Source: Rhodospirillales bacterium Alpha_05 (lineage in GTDB: Bacteria > Pseudomonadota > Alphaproteobacteria > Rhodospirillales > Rhodospirillaceae). From it: 9,239 bases of DNA. Each line of letters begins with the position of its first letter. Within the stretch, counting starts at the first letter, position 1. The position numbers and the translations under genes are program-made. The stretch spans positions 1-9,239 of the forward strand of contig LUYR01000600.1 in NCBI GenBank assembly GCA_001603335.1, read 5' to 3'. The notes beneath the pieces are model-generated. The model saw only the letters and a list, made by a program, of their open reading frames with translations. It did not search any database and was not told the origin of the DNA. This document shows positions 1 to 6,426 of this stretch, in pieces.

Positions 1-1
1 C

Positions 2-514
2 GGTCGCGGCGTGGTGATCTCGGGCTCCGCCTCGCAGATGACCAACGCCCAGGTCGCCGAATACAAGGCGCAGGCCCCGTCGTTCGCGGTCGAGCCGGAA
101 CGCTGCCTCGCCGACCAGACCGGCTACGCCGCCGAGATCGCCGCCTGGGTGCTGACGCAGCCGCGCTACGGCTTCGCGCCGCTGGTCTACGCCACCACCA
201 ACCCGGAGGCGCTGAAGAAGATCCAGGCGCGCTTCGGCAACGCCGCCTCGACCGCGATCGAAACCACCTTCGCGGCGCTGGCGCGCATCCTTGCCGACGC
301 CGGGGTTACCCGCTTCATCGTCGCGGGCGGCGAAACCTCGGGCGCGGTGGTGCAGGCGCTCGGCGTTTCGGGCTTCCACATCGGGCCGCAGATCGCGCCC
401 GGCGTGCCGTGGGTGCGGGCGGTCGACAAGCCTTATTCGCTGGCGCTGAAGTCGGGGAACTTCGGCGACGTCGGCTTCTTCTTCGACTGCCAGCCGGAGG
501 GCGTTGCACGATGA
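2..514 (+). CDS. otnK: 3-oxo-tetronate 4-kinase (DUF1537 family), C-terminal part
   Basis: This is the C-terminal portion of a four-carbon acid sugar kinase; the N-terminus lies upstream of the window and the frame is open from base 2. The family phosphorylates 3-oxo-tetronate at C4 with ATP in the cytoplasm, in erythronate and threonate catabolism. Visible family features are a VISGSASQMTNAQV segment near the left edge, which marks the start of the nucleotide-binding C-terminal domain. A glycine-rich GGETSG loop follows at about bases 326-343, then GFHIGPQIAPGVPW. The terminal ALKSGNFGD..FF motif is typical of the family end. About 170 residues are present, against roughly 420 for a full protein. 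The stop codon overlaps the otnC start (ATGA at 511-514), so the two are translationally coupled. Family assignment is firm. The exact substrate is inferred from the otnC, otnI and denD neighbours, because the related D-threonate and D-erythronate kinases share this fold. Confidence 0.9.
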   Translation, partial: GRGVVISGSASQMTNAQVAEYKAQAPSFAVEPERCLADQTGYAAEIAAWVLTQPRYGFAPLVYATTNPEALKKIQARFGNAASTAIETTFAALARILADAGVTRFIVAGGETSGAVVQALGVSGFHIGPQIAPGVPWVRAVDKPYSLALKSGNFGDVGFFFDCQPEGVAR

Positions 515-1140
515 ACCACGTGGCGCTGCGGCGGAAGATGTGCGAACTCGGCAAGGCGCTCTACGACCGCGGTTTTTCGGTCGGCGGCGGCGGCAACTTG
601 TCGCTCAAGTTGCCGGACGGCGGCTTCCTCGTCACGCCCACCGGATCCTGCCTCGGCCGCCTCGACCCCGAGACCCTCTCCACCATCGATGCGGGCGGCA
701 CGCCGGTCGCGGGGGCGAAGCCGTCGAAGGAGTTCGTCTTCCACCGCGCGGTCTATGGCGCCCGCCCCGACGCTGGGGCGATCGTGCACCTGCACTCGAC
801 CTACCTCACCGCGCTCTCCTGCCTCGAAAATCTCGACACCGCCAACGCGATCCGGCCGTTCACGCCGTACTTCGTGATGCGCATCGGGCCGCTGCCGGTG
901 ATTCCCTACTACCGTCCGGGCTCGCCGAAGATCGCCGAGGCGCTCGCCGCCCTCGCGCCGACGGTGGAGACCAACGCCTTCCTGCTCGCCAACCACGGTC
1001 CGGTGGTGCTGGGCAGCGACATCGAGGACGCGGTGAGCAACGCCGAGGAGCTGGAGGAAACCGCCAAGCTGCTGTTCCTGCTGCGCGGCGAAACGCTGCG
1101 CTATCTCACCGACGCCGAAATCCAGGACCTGAGGAGCTAG
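511..1140 (+). CDS. otnC: 3-oxo-tetronate 4-phosphate decarboxylase (class II aldolase family)
   Basis: This 209-residue cytoplasmic enzyme belongs to the zinc-dependent class II aldolase/adducin family. In this pathway it decarboxylates 3-oxo-tetronate 4-phosphate to dihydroxyacetone phosphate and CO2, feeding glycolysis. Zinc ligands are visible as HLH (His93 and His95) and His162 in the ANHGPVV segment. The acidic catalytic residue is Glu74 in PSKE. The GGGGNLS phosphate-binding loop is at residues 25-31 and VTPTGS at 41-46. Length is normal for the family. The ATG at 511 is chosen because it overlaps the otnK stop and gives the standard N-terminus; an in-frame start further upstream (409) would add 34 Arg/Gly-rich residues read from inside otnK. 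Class II aldolases include L-fuculose-phosphate aldolase and ribulose-5-phosphate epimerase, so the specific activity rests on the otnK-otnC-otnI context. Confidence 0.92.
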   Translation: MNHVALRRKMCELGKALYDRGFSVGGGGNLSLKLPDGGFLVTPTGSCLGRLDPETLSTIDAGGTPVAGAKPSKEFVFHRAVYGARPDAGAIVHLHSTYLTALSCLENLDTANAIRPFTPYFVMRIGPLPVIPYYRPGSPKIAEALAALAPTVETNAFLLANHGPVVLGSDIEDAVSNAEELEETAKLLFLLRGETLRYLTDAEIQDLRS

Positions 1141-1144
1141 ATCC

Positions 1145-1939
1145 ATGGTTCAGTTCGCCGCGAATCTCACGATGATGTTCAAGGAAGTGCCGTTCCTCGA
1201 ACGCTTCGGCCGCGCCGCCGCCTGCGGTTTCAAGGCGGTGGAGTTCCTCTTCCCCTACGATTACCCCGCCGCCGAGATCAAGGCGCTGCTCGACCGCCAC
1301 GGCCTCAAGCTCGCGCTGTTCAACATGTTCGCGGGCGACTGGGCGGGCGGCGAGCGTGGCTTCGCGGCGCGCCCGGCGAAGGTGGCGGACTTCCGCGCGA
1401 GCGTCGACCAGGCGCTGGAGTATGCCCGCGTGCTCGGCTGCAAGAAGATCCACACGATGTCGGGCGTCACCGCCGACGAACCCGACCGCGCCGCCTGCGA
1501 GGCGGTGTGGATCGAGAACCTGCGCTATGCCGCCGACCGCGCGGCGAAGGACGGCGTCACCCTGCTGATCGAGCCGTTGAACACGCGGGACATGCCGGGC
1601 TACTTTCTCAGCCGCCAGGACGACGCGCTGGCGCTGATCGCCCGCCTCGACCGGCCCAACGTCAAGCTCCAGTTCGACACCTACCACGCCCAGATCATGG
1701 ACGGCGACATCACCCGGCGGCTCGAACGCCTCGCGGGCAAGTTCGCCCACGTGCAGATCGCGAGCGTGCCCGACCGCCACGAACCCGACGAAGGCGAACT
1801 CGACTACGGCCACGTCTTCTCGGTCCTCGACCACACCGGCTACGACGGCTGGATCGGTTGCGAATACAACCCGCGCCGCGATACCGAGGCGGGCCTCGGC
1901 TGGGTGCGGCCGTATCTCGGCAAGGTCAAGGTGGTCTGA
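1145..1939 (+). CDS. otnI: 2-oxo-tetronate isomerase (hydroxypyruvate isomerase family)
   Basis: This 264-residue TIM-barrel enzyme of the xylose-isomerase-like/hydroxypyruvate isomerase family converts 2-oxo-tetronate to 3-oxo-tetronate, the substrate of OtnK. Metal and catalytic positions are in register with the family: Glu143 in LLIEPLN, Asp178 in QFDTYHAQ, Gln204 in HVQIAS and Glu240 in GCEYNP. The N-terminal FAANLTMMF and the AVEFLFPYDY strand are typical of Hyi/OtnI proteins. A GAGGAG Shine-Dalgarno at 1131-1136, inside the end of otnC, lies 8 nt before the ATG. The gap to otnC is 4 bp, and the stop overlaps the next gene's start (TGATG). The main alternative is hydroxypyruvate isomerase (Hyi) of glyoxylate metabolism, which is very similar in sequence. 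The neighbours favour OtnI. Confidence 0.92.
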   Translation: MVQFAANLTMMFKEVPFLERFGRAAACGFKAVEFLFPYDYPAAEIKALLDRHGLKLALFNMFAGDWAGGERGFAARPAKVADFRASVDQALEYARVLGCKKIHTMSGVTADEPDRAACEAVWIENLRYAADRAAKDGVTLLIEPLNTRDMPGYFLSRQDDALALIARLDRPNVKLQFDTYHAQIMDGDITRRLERLAGKFAHVQIASVPDRHEPDEGELDYGHVFSVLDHTGYDGWIGCEYNPRRDTEAGLGWVRPYLGKVKVV

Positions 1940-2700
1940 TGATTCCCGCCGAACGGCAGCACTTCATCCTCGGATGCCTCGCCGACCGCGACGTGATGAG
2001 CATCGCCGAGCTCACCGAGCGCCTCGGCGTGTCGCACATGACCGTGCGCCGCGATATCCAGCAGCTGGAAAAAACCGGCCGGGTGATGTCGGTGACCGGC
2101 GGGGTGAAGCTGCCCGAGCGCATCGACTACGAGCCCTCGCATCTGGTCAAGGCCGGGATCCGCGCCGAGCAGAAGGAAGTGATCGGCCGCGCCGCCGCCG
2201 CGATGGTGCCGCCCAACGCGGTGATCTACCTCGACGCCGGGACCACCACCCTCGAGATCGCGCACCGCCTTGCCGACCGCGGCGATCTCACCGTGGTCAC
2301 CAACGACTTCGTCGTCGCCGCCTATCTCTCGGCCAACTCGCGCTGCGTCCTCTATCACACCGGCGGGCTGGTGGAGCGGGAGAACCAGTCCTGCGTCGGC
2401 GACGCCACCGCCGAGGCGATCGCCCGCTTCAACTTCGACGTCGCGTTCATCTCCGCCTCGTCGTGGGTGATCGCCGGACTCTCCTCGCCGAGCGAGGCGA
2501 AGCGCCCGGTGAAGCGCGCGGCGGTGCGGGGCGCGCGCAAGAGCGTCTTCGTCACCGATGCGTCGAAATACGGCGTGGTCGGCGCGTTCAACATCCTCGG
2601 CCTCGACGTCTTCGACGCGGTGATCACCGACGCCAGCATCGAGGCGAGCGTGGTCGCGGCGATCGAGCAGATGGGGGTCGAGGTGGTGGTCGCGCGCTGA
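1939..2700 (+). CDS. DeoR-family transcriptional regulator of the erythronate operon
   Basis: This 253-residue regulator has an N-terminal DeoR helix-turn-helix (residues about 3-57; recognition region LGVSHMTVRRDIQQLEKTG). The C-terminal sugar-phosphate-sensing domain (about 75-233) resembles a ribose-5-phosphate isomerase fold. Typical effector-site motifs are visible: YLDAGTTT (97-104), VVTND (119-123), YHTGG (139-143), a GLSSPSEAK loop in place of the usual G..T...EA, and VTDASKYG (205-212). DeoR proteins usually repress adjacent sugar operons and release DNA when they bind a phosphorylated intermediate. A phosphorylated tetronate intermediate or dihydroxyacetone phosphate is a plausible effector here, but that is inference. 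The start ATG overlaps the otnI stop (TGATG at 1937-1941), so the regulator is made from the operon it probably controls. No gap precedes it, so its operator must lie elsewhere, most likely upstream of the window. It has no recognised gene name. Confidence 0.93.
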   Translation: MIPAERQHFILGCLADRDVMSIAELTERLGVSHMTVRRDIQQLEKTGRVMSVTGGVKLPERIDYEPSHLVKAGIRAEQKEVIGRAAAAMVPPNAVIYLDAGTTTLEIAHRLADRGDLTVVTNDFVVAAYLSANSRCVLYHTGGLVERENQSCVGDATAEAIARFNFDVAFISASSWVIAGLSSPSEAKRPVKRAAVRGARKSVFVTDASKYGVVGAFNILGLDVFDAVITDASIEASVVAAIEQMGVEVVVAR

Positions 2701-2713
2701 ATTCCGGCGCGCG
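2691..2713 (+). repeat. GC-rich inverted repeat across the regulator stop codon
   Basis: CGCGCGC at 2691-2697 pairs perfectly with GCGCGCG at 2707-2713 around a 9-nt loop that includes the TGA stop. No T run follows on the + strand; instead a run of eight A occurs at 2720-2727, just before the denD Shine-Dalgarno. It may be a small mRNA structure separating regulator and denD translation. The arms are low-complexity GC alternation, so chance is a serious alternative. Confidence 0.3.
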
Positions 2714-2745
2714 GGTCTTAAAAAAAATCCAGGAGGAGCGGACGA

Positions 2746-3699
2746 ATGAAGGTTCTTGTCACCGGCGGCGCCGGGTTTCTCGGCAGCCGTCTGATCCAGG
2801 CGCTTCTTGAAGGCAAGGGCCCGATGCCCAAGGTCGACCGGGTGGTCTCCGCCGATCTCGCCGCCTGCCCGGTCAAGGATGCGCGGGTCGAAAGCCGCGT
2901 CGGCTCGGTCGCCGATCCGCTGTTCCTGGCGGACGCCCTGGGCGCGGGCGTCGACGTGATCTACCACCTCGCCGCGGTGCTCTCCGGCCAGTCCGAGGCC
3001 GAGTTCGACATCGGCATGCAGATCAACGTCGACGCCACCCGCGCCCTGCTCGAAGCCTGCCGCCATCTGCCCAAGCCGCCGCGCCTGGTGTTCACCAGCT
3101 CGCTCGCGGTGTTCGGCGGCCCGATGCCCGACGTGGTGCCGGAAGACATGGTGCTGATGCCGCAGTCGTCCTACGGCGCGGAGAAGGCGATCGGCGAACT
3201 CCTGGTCGGCGAATACACCCGCAAGGGCTTCGTCGACGGCATCGTCTGCCGCCTGCCGACGATCTCGGTGCGCCCCGGCAAGCCCAACTCCGCCGCCTCG
3301 TCGTTCGTCTCCGGGATCATTCGCGAGCCGCTCGCGGGGCTGCCGAGCGAGTGCCCGGTGCCGGTCGAGACGCGGCTGTGGATCTCCTCGCCCGCTCTCG
3401 CGGTGCGGAACCTCGTCCGCGCCGGTGCGCTCGACGGCGAAAAGTTGGGAATTCGCCGCACGCTCAACCTCCCCGGCATCTGCGTCACCGCCGCCGAGAT
3501 GCTCGACAGCCTAGAGCGCCTCGGCGGCAAGTCGGCGCGCGCGTTGGTGAGCCTCACCGACGTGCCGCGGATCGCCGCGATCGTCTGCTCGTGGCCGGGG
3601 GCGTTCGACGTTTCGCGGCCGCTGGACCTGGGGTTCGAGGCGGACCAGAGCTTCGACGCGATCATGAAACAGTACATGGAGGATCTCGCACGCGCCTGA
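2746..3699 (+). CDS. denD: D-erythronate dehydrogenase (NAD-dependent extended SDR)
   Basis: This 317-residue protein of the NAD-dependent epimerase/dehydratase (extended SDR) family is very similar to DenD, which oxidises D-erythronate at C2 to 2-oxo-tetronate using NAD+. The N-terminal Rossmann motif is TGGAGFLG (residues 6-13). Asp37 at the end of the second strand favours NAD+ over NADP+. The catalytic set is Ser118/Ser119 (FTSSLAVFGG), Tyr143 and Lys147 (SSYGAEK). DenD-like segments include YHLAAVLSGQSEAEFD (73-88), LPTISVRPGKPNSAASSF and REPLAG. An AGGAGGAG Shine-Dalgarno at 2731-2738 sits 7 nt before the ATG. The gene follows the DeoR regulator by 45 bp and precedes the permease by 74 bp. 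It supplies the entry oxidation for the OtnI-OtnK-OtnC enzymes. A generic sugar epimerase is the alternative, but these motifs and neighbours make DenD much more likely. Confidence 0.93.
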   Translation: MKVLVTGGAGFLGSRLIQALLEGKGPMPKVDRVVSADLAACPVKDARVESRVGSVADPLFLADALGAGVDVIYHLAAVLSGQSEAEFDIGMQINVDATRALLEACRHLPKPPRLVFTSSLAVFGGPMPDVVPEDMVLMPQSSYGAEKAIGELLVGEYTRKGFVDGIVCRLPTISVRPGKPNSAASSFVSGIIREPLAGLPSECPVPVETRLWISSPALAVRNLVRAGALDGEKLGIRRTLNLPGICVTAAEMLDSLERLGGKSARALVSLTDVPRIAAIVCSWPGAFDVSRPLDLGFEADQSFDAIMKQYMEDLARA

Positions 3700-3773
3700 A
3701 TTCAGACCTCGGCGCCGCGACAGTAGGGTGAAGGAACGAGCAAAGCCAAAAATCCATAACGGAGGACCAATCC

Positions 3774-5171
3774 ATGACCCACGCAGGCATGGAGTTCCAG
3801 TTGATATTCGGCCTGGCGATCGCCATCGTCGTCCTGATCTTTTTGGTCGTGAAAACCAAGGTTCATGCGGTGGTCGCCCTGGTGATCGCTGCGTCCATCG
3901 CCGGTTTGACCGGCGGCATGATGCCCGCCGACGTGATCGGGTCGATCACCAAGGGCTTCGGCGCAACCCTCTCCACCATCGGCCTGGTGATCGGCTTCGG
4001 CGTGATGATGGGGCGGATTCTCGAGGTCTCGGGCGCGGCCGAACGCATGGCCTACACCCTGATCCGCTGGCTGGGCGAGAAGCGCGAGGAATGGGCGCTG
4101 ATCATCACCGGCTACATCGTCTCGATCCCGATTTTCTGCGATTCCGCCTTCGTCATCCTGTCGCCCCTGGTCAAGGCGCTGGCGCGTACCACCGGCAAGT
4201 CGGTGGTGACCCTCGGCATCTGCCTCGCCGGCGGCCTGATGCTCACCCACCACGCGGTGCCGCCGACCCCCGGTCCGCTCGGCATCGCCGGCATCTTCAA
4301 TATCGACGTCGGCCTGATGATCTTCTGGGGCATCGTGCTCACCATCCCCGGCATCTTCGTCATCGTCTTCTACGCCCGCGCCATGGGCCCGAAGATCGAG
4401 GGGATGATCGTGCGCGACACCGGCGAAGACATCTCCGCCGCCTACCGCGAGTTCAAGGTTGCGGCGGAGGAGCGTGAAAAGTCGTTGCCGCCCCTCGGAA
4501 TCTCGGTCGCGCCGATCGTCGTGCCGATCCTGCTGATCCTGGTCAACACCGTCACCACCTTCGTCGTCAAGGCCTCGGGCGATCCGGCGATGGCGAAGAG
4601 CCTCGGCGTCCAGCTCGCCACCTTCATCGGCAACCCGGTGATCGCGGTGGGCATCGGCGTGCTGCTCGCGGTCTACACCCTGGTTCCCAACCGGCCGCGC
4701 CAGGAAGTCATCTCCGACCTCGAAAAGGGCGTCGAGAGCGCGGGCATCATCCTTCTCGTCACCGGTGCGGGTGGCGCGCTCGGCGCGGTGCTGCGCGATT
4801 CCGGCGCGGGCACGGTGATCGGCAACGCGGTGGCGACGATGCCGATGCCGCCGATCCTGATCCCGTTCGTGATCGCGACCCTGGTGCGCCTGATCCAGGG
4901 CTCGGGCACCGTGGCGATGATCACCGGCGCGTCGATCTCCGCGCCGATCCTCGCCACCATCCCCGGCGTCGACATGGTCTTCGCGGCGCAGGCGGCGGCG
5001 GTCGGCTCGATGGTGTGCAGCCACTTCAACGACAGCTACTTCTGGGTGATCAACCGCATCCTCGGGGTCAAGAACGCCAAGCACCAGATGCTGGTGTGGT
5101 CGGTGCCCTCCACCCTCGGCTGGGCGACTTCGCTCGTCACCCTGCTGATCTTCAACGCCATCCTCGGCTGA
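3774..5171 (+). CDS. GntP-family permease, probable D-erythronate/tetronate importer
   Basis: This 465-residue inner-membrane transporter of the GntP (gluconate:H+ symporter) family is hydrophobic along its whole length, with an estimated 12 or more membrane segments. GntP signature stretches are visible: GFGVMMGRILEVSGAAERMA near residues 75-94, PIFCDSAFVILSPL near 118-131, and HHAVPPTPGPLGIAGI near 159-174. A C-terminal GSMVCSHFNDSYFWV segment, shared by gluconate permeases, is also present. Length is normal. GGAGGA at 3761-3766 lies 7 nt before the ATG and fixes the start; an ATG at 3789 is a weaker option. As the last gene of the otn-den cluster it most likely imports D-erythronate or a related C4 aldonate. 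The family also carries gluconate, idonate, fructuronate and glycerate, so the substrate is inferred from context only. Confidence 0.9.
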   Translation: MTHAGMEFQLIFGLAIAIVVLIFLVVKTKVHAVVALVIAASIAGLTGGMMPADVIGSITKGFGATLSTIGLVIGFGVMMGRILEVSGAAERMAYTLIRWLGEKREEWALIITGYIVSIPIFCDSAFVILSPLVKALARTTGKSVVTLGICLAGGLMLTHHAVPPTPGPLGIAGIFNIDVGLMIFWGIVLTIPGIFVIVFYARAMGPKIEGMIVRDTGEDISAAYREFKVAAEEREKSLPPLGISVAPIVVPILLILVNTVTTFVVKASGDPAMAKSLGVQLATFIGNPVIAVGIGVLLAVYTLVPNRPRQEVISDLEKGVESAGIILLVTGAGGALGAVLRDSGAGTVIGNAVATMPMPPILIPFVIATLVRLIQGSGTVAMITGASISAPILATIPGVDMVFAAQAAAVGSMVCSHFNDSYFWVINRILGVKNAKHQMLVWSVPSTLGWATSLVTLLIFNAILG

Positions 5172-5184
5172 GAAGCCCACTTCC

Positions 5185-5199
5185 CGGGGCTCGGCCCCG
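5185..5199 (+). repeat. small GC hairpin after gntP
   Basis: CGGGGC (5185-5190) and GCCCCG (5194-5199) form a 6-bp perfect stem with a TCG loop, 13 nt after the permease stop. It sits immediately before the stronger hairpin at 5207-5228. The pair may act together at the 3' end of the operon mRNA, for example as an RNase barrier or Rho-assisted terminator. Confidence 0.35.
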
Positions 5200-5206
5200 A
5201 AACCCG

Positions 5207-5228
5207 CGAGGGGGCGAGAGCCCCCTCG
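5207..5228 (+). terminator. candidate terminator hairpin of the otn-den-gntP operon
   Basis: CGAGGGGGC (5207-5215) pairs perfectly with GCCCCCTCG (5220-5228), giving a 9-bp stem closed by a GAGA tetraloop of the stable GNRA type. It lies 35 bp after the permease stop, between two functionally unrelated operons, where a terminator is expected. No T run follows, so it is not a canonical intrinsic terminator. It may work with Rho or simply protect the 3' end. Confidence 0.5.
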
Positions 5229-5231
5229 TCC

Positions 5232-5247
5232 GTGACGGTTCGGTGAA
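5232..5247 (-). promoter_or_regulatory. possible PhoB box upstream of pstS
   Basis: Read on the minus strand, TTCAC and GTCAC occur with an 11-nt period (on the + strand, GTGAC at 5232 and GTGAA at 5243). Known Pho boxes are direct repeats related to CTGTCAT with an 11-nt period. The location, about 120 bp before pstS, is reasonable. Against it, each unit keeps only about five consensus bases and the orientation is opposite to the usual one relative to the promoter. No clear -35/-10 pair can be pointed to. Confidence 0.25.
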
Positions 5248-5252
5248 CTTTG

Positions 5253-5280
5253 GCGAAGATGAAGGGATGTTCATCTTCGC
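5253..5280. repeat. perfect 11-bp inverted repeat upstream of pstS
   Basis: GCGAAGATGAA (5253-5263) is the exact reverse complement of TTCATCTTCGC (5270-5280), separated by the 6-nt loop GGGATG. It lies 84 bp before the pstS start in the only sizeable intergenic region. It could be an operator for a dimeric regulator or an mRNA leader hairpin. It could also be a terminator stem, but no T tract follows it on the + strand. Its function is unknown; the symmetry itself is directly visible. Confidence 0.6.
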
Positions 5281-5320
5281 TCCAGGTGGCCTCCAGTTTG
5301 CGCTTCTAGAGTCCGTGCCC

Positions 5321-5336
5321 ATGCAGTGCGCTGCAT
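5321..5336. repeat. short palindrome in the pstS leader
   Basis: ATGCAG (5321-5326) and CTGCAT (5331-5336) are perfect inverted arms around TGCG, 28 bp before the pstS start. Copies of TTCTAGA lie on either side, at 5304-5310 and 5346-5352. These may be leader-RNA or operator elements; the evidence is symmetry only. Confidence 0.3.
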
Positions 5337-5364
5337 CCACCGACATTCTAGAACGGAGACACCG

Positions 5365-6426
5365 ATGCCCTTCGCATTCAACCCAGTCCGCCGCCTCGCC
5401 GTCTGCGCGGCCGTGGCTGCGGGCCTTGTGACCGGGACCGCGCAAGCGGCCGAGATGACCGGGGCGGGCGCGACCTTCCCGTATCCGGTCTACGCCAAGT
5501 GGGCGGAAGCCTACAAGGCCAAGACCGGCGTGAGCCTGAACTACCAGTCGATCGGGTCCGGCGGCGGGATCAAGCAGATCGAGGCCAAGACCGTCGACTT
5601 CGGCGCCTCCGACATGCCGCTCAAGGCCGATGATCTCGACAAGAACGGCCTGGTACAGTGGCCGATGATCATGGGCGGCGTGGTGCCGGTGGTCAACGTT
5701 CCGGGCGTCGCCGCGGGCCAGATGAAGCTCAACGGCAAGGTGCTGGCCGACATCTACCTCGGCAAGATCACCGCGTGGAACGACCCGGCGATCGCCAAGA
5801 TCAATCCGGAGCTGAAGCTGCCGAACCAGCCGATCGCGGTGGTGCACCGTTCGGACGGGTCGGGCACCACCTTCCTCTTCACCAGCTACCTCGCGGCGGT
5901 GAGCCCGGATTGGAAGTCCAAGGTCGGCGTCAACACCGCGGTCGAGTGGCCGGCGGGCATCGGCGGCAAGGGCAACGAAGGCGTCGCCAACTTCGCGGGC
6001 CAGACCGCAGGCTCGATCGGCTACGTCGAATACGCCTACGCGCTGCAGAACAAGCTCGCCTTCACCCAGCTCACCAACCACGAAGGCGCGTACGTGAAGC
6101 CGGATTCGGCTTCGTTCCAGGCGGCGGCCGCGAATGCGGACTGGAAGGGGACGCCGGGCTTCCACGTCGTCCTCGTCGACCAGCCTGGCAAGGCGAGCTG
6201 GCCGATCACCGGCGCGAGCTTCATCCTGATGCACAAGAGCCAGGCGAAGCCCGAGAATGCGCAGAACGTCTTGAAGTTCTTCAGCTGGGCCTATGCCAAC
6301 GGGGGCAAAATGGCTGAGGACCTCGATTACGTGCCGATGCCCGGCCCGGTGGTCAAGCTGGTCGAAGGCGTGTGGTCGAAGGACATCAAGTCGGCCGACG
6401 GGAAACCGGTATGGCCGGCGAAGTGA
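5365..6426 (+). CDS. pstS: phosphate ABC transporter periplasmic phosphate-binding protein
   Basis: This 353-residue substrate-binding protein captures inorganic phosphate in the periplasm and delivers it to PstCA. A Sec signal peptide is clear: NPVRR, then a hydrophobic stretch (residues 11-25) and AQAA, with probable cleavage after residue 28 or 29. Phosphate-binding motifs are GAGATFPYP (33-41), SIGSGGG (62-68), DFGASDMPL with Asp83, and HRSDGSGTTF (161-170; Arg162, Asp164, Ser166, Gly167, Thr168). SIGYVEYAYA near 217-226 and the C-terminal YVPMPGPVV are also typical. The ATG at 5365 is chosen because GGAG lies at 5355-5358 and it gives a proper signal peptide; a GTG at 5326 would add a His/Arg-rich extension. 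PstS is the first gene of the pst operon and is normally induced by phosphate limitation through PhoB. Confidence 0.97.
   Translation: MPFAFNPVRRLAVCAAVAAGLVTGTAQAAEMTGAGATFPYPVYAKWAEAYKAKTGVSLNYQSIGSGGGIKQIEAKTVDFGASDMPLKADDLDKNGLVQWPMIMGGVVPVVNVPGVAAGQMKLNGKVLADIYLGKITAWNDPAIAKINPELKLPNQPIAVVHRSDGSGTTFLFTSYLAAVSPDWKSKVGVNTAVEWPAGIGGKGNEGVANFAGQTAGSIGYVEYAYALQNKLAFTQLTNHEGAYVKPDSASFQAAAANADWKGTPGFHVVLVDQPGKASWPITGASFILMHKSQAKPENAQNVLKFFSWAYANGGKMAEDLDYVPMPGPVVKLVEGVWSKDIKSADGKPVWPAK

Noticed and set aside
1507..1938. Upstream in-frame extension of the DeoR regulator into otnI
   Set aside because: The extra residues are Arg/Pro/His-rich and overlap the catalytic end of otnI. The family N-terminus begins at the ATG at 1939.
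1840..3066. Long minus-strand open frame opposite the regulator and denD (408 codons)
   Set aside because: It spans two good + strand genes and the gap between them, and its composition is that of a reverse-complement shadow.
3702..5180. Very long minus-strand open frame (492 codons) opposite the permease
   Set aside because: Its product is an Asp/His/Arg/Gly-rich low-complexity chain with no recognisable domain. It mirrors a well-supported GntP permease on the + strand, which is typical of shadow frames in GC-rich DNA.
5326..5364. GTG 5326 as the pstS start
   Set aside because: It would place 13 His/Arg-rich residues before a well-formed signal peptide, and ATG 5365 has its own GGAG site.
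5321..5431. Small upstream ORF (ATG 5321) overlapping the pstS start
   Set aside because: No Shine-Dalgarno precedes it, and after the overlap its codons are just the out-of-frame pstS signal peptide. A regulatory leader peptide cannot be excluded but nothing supports it.
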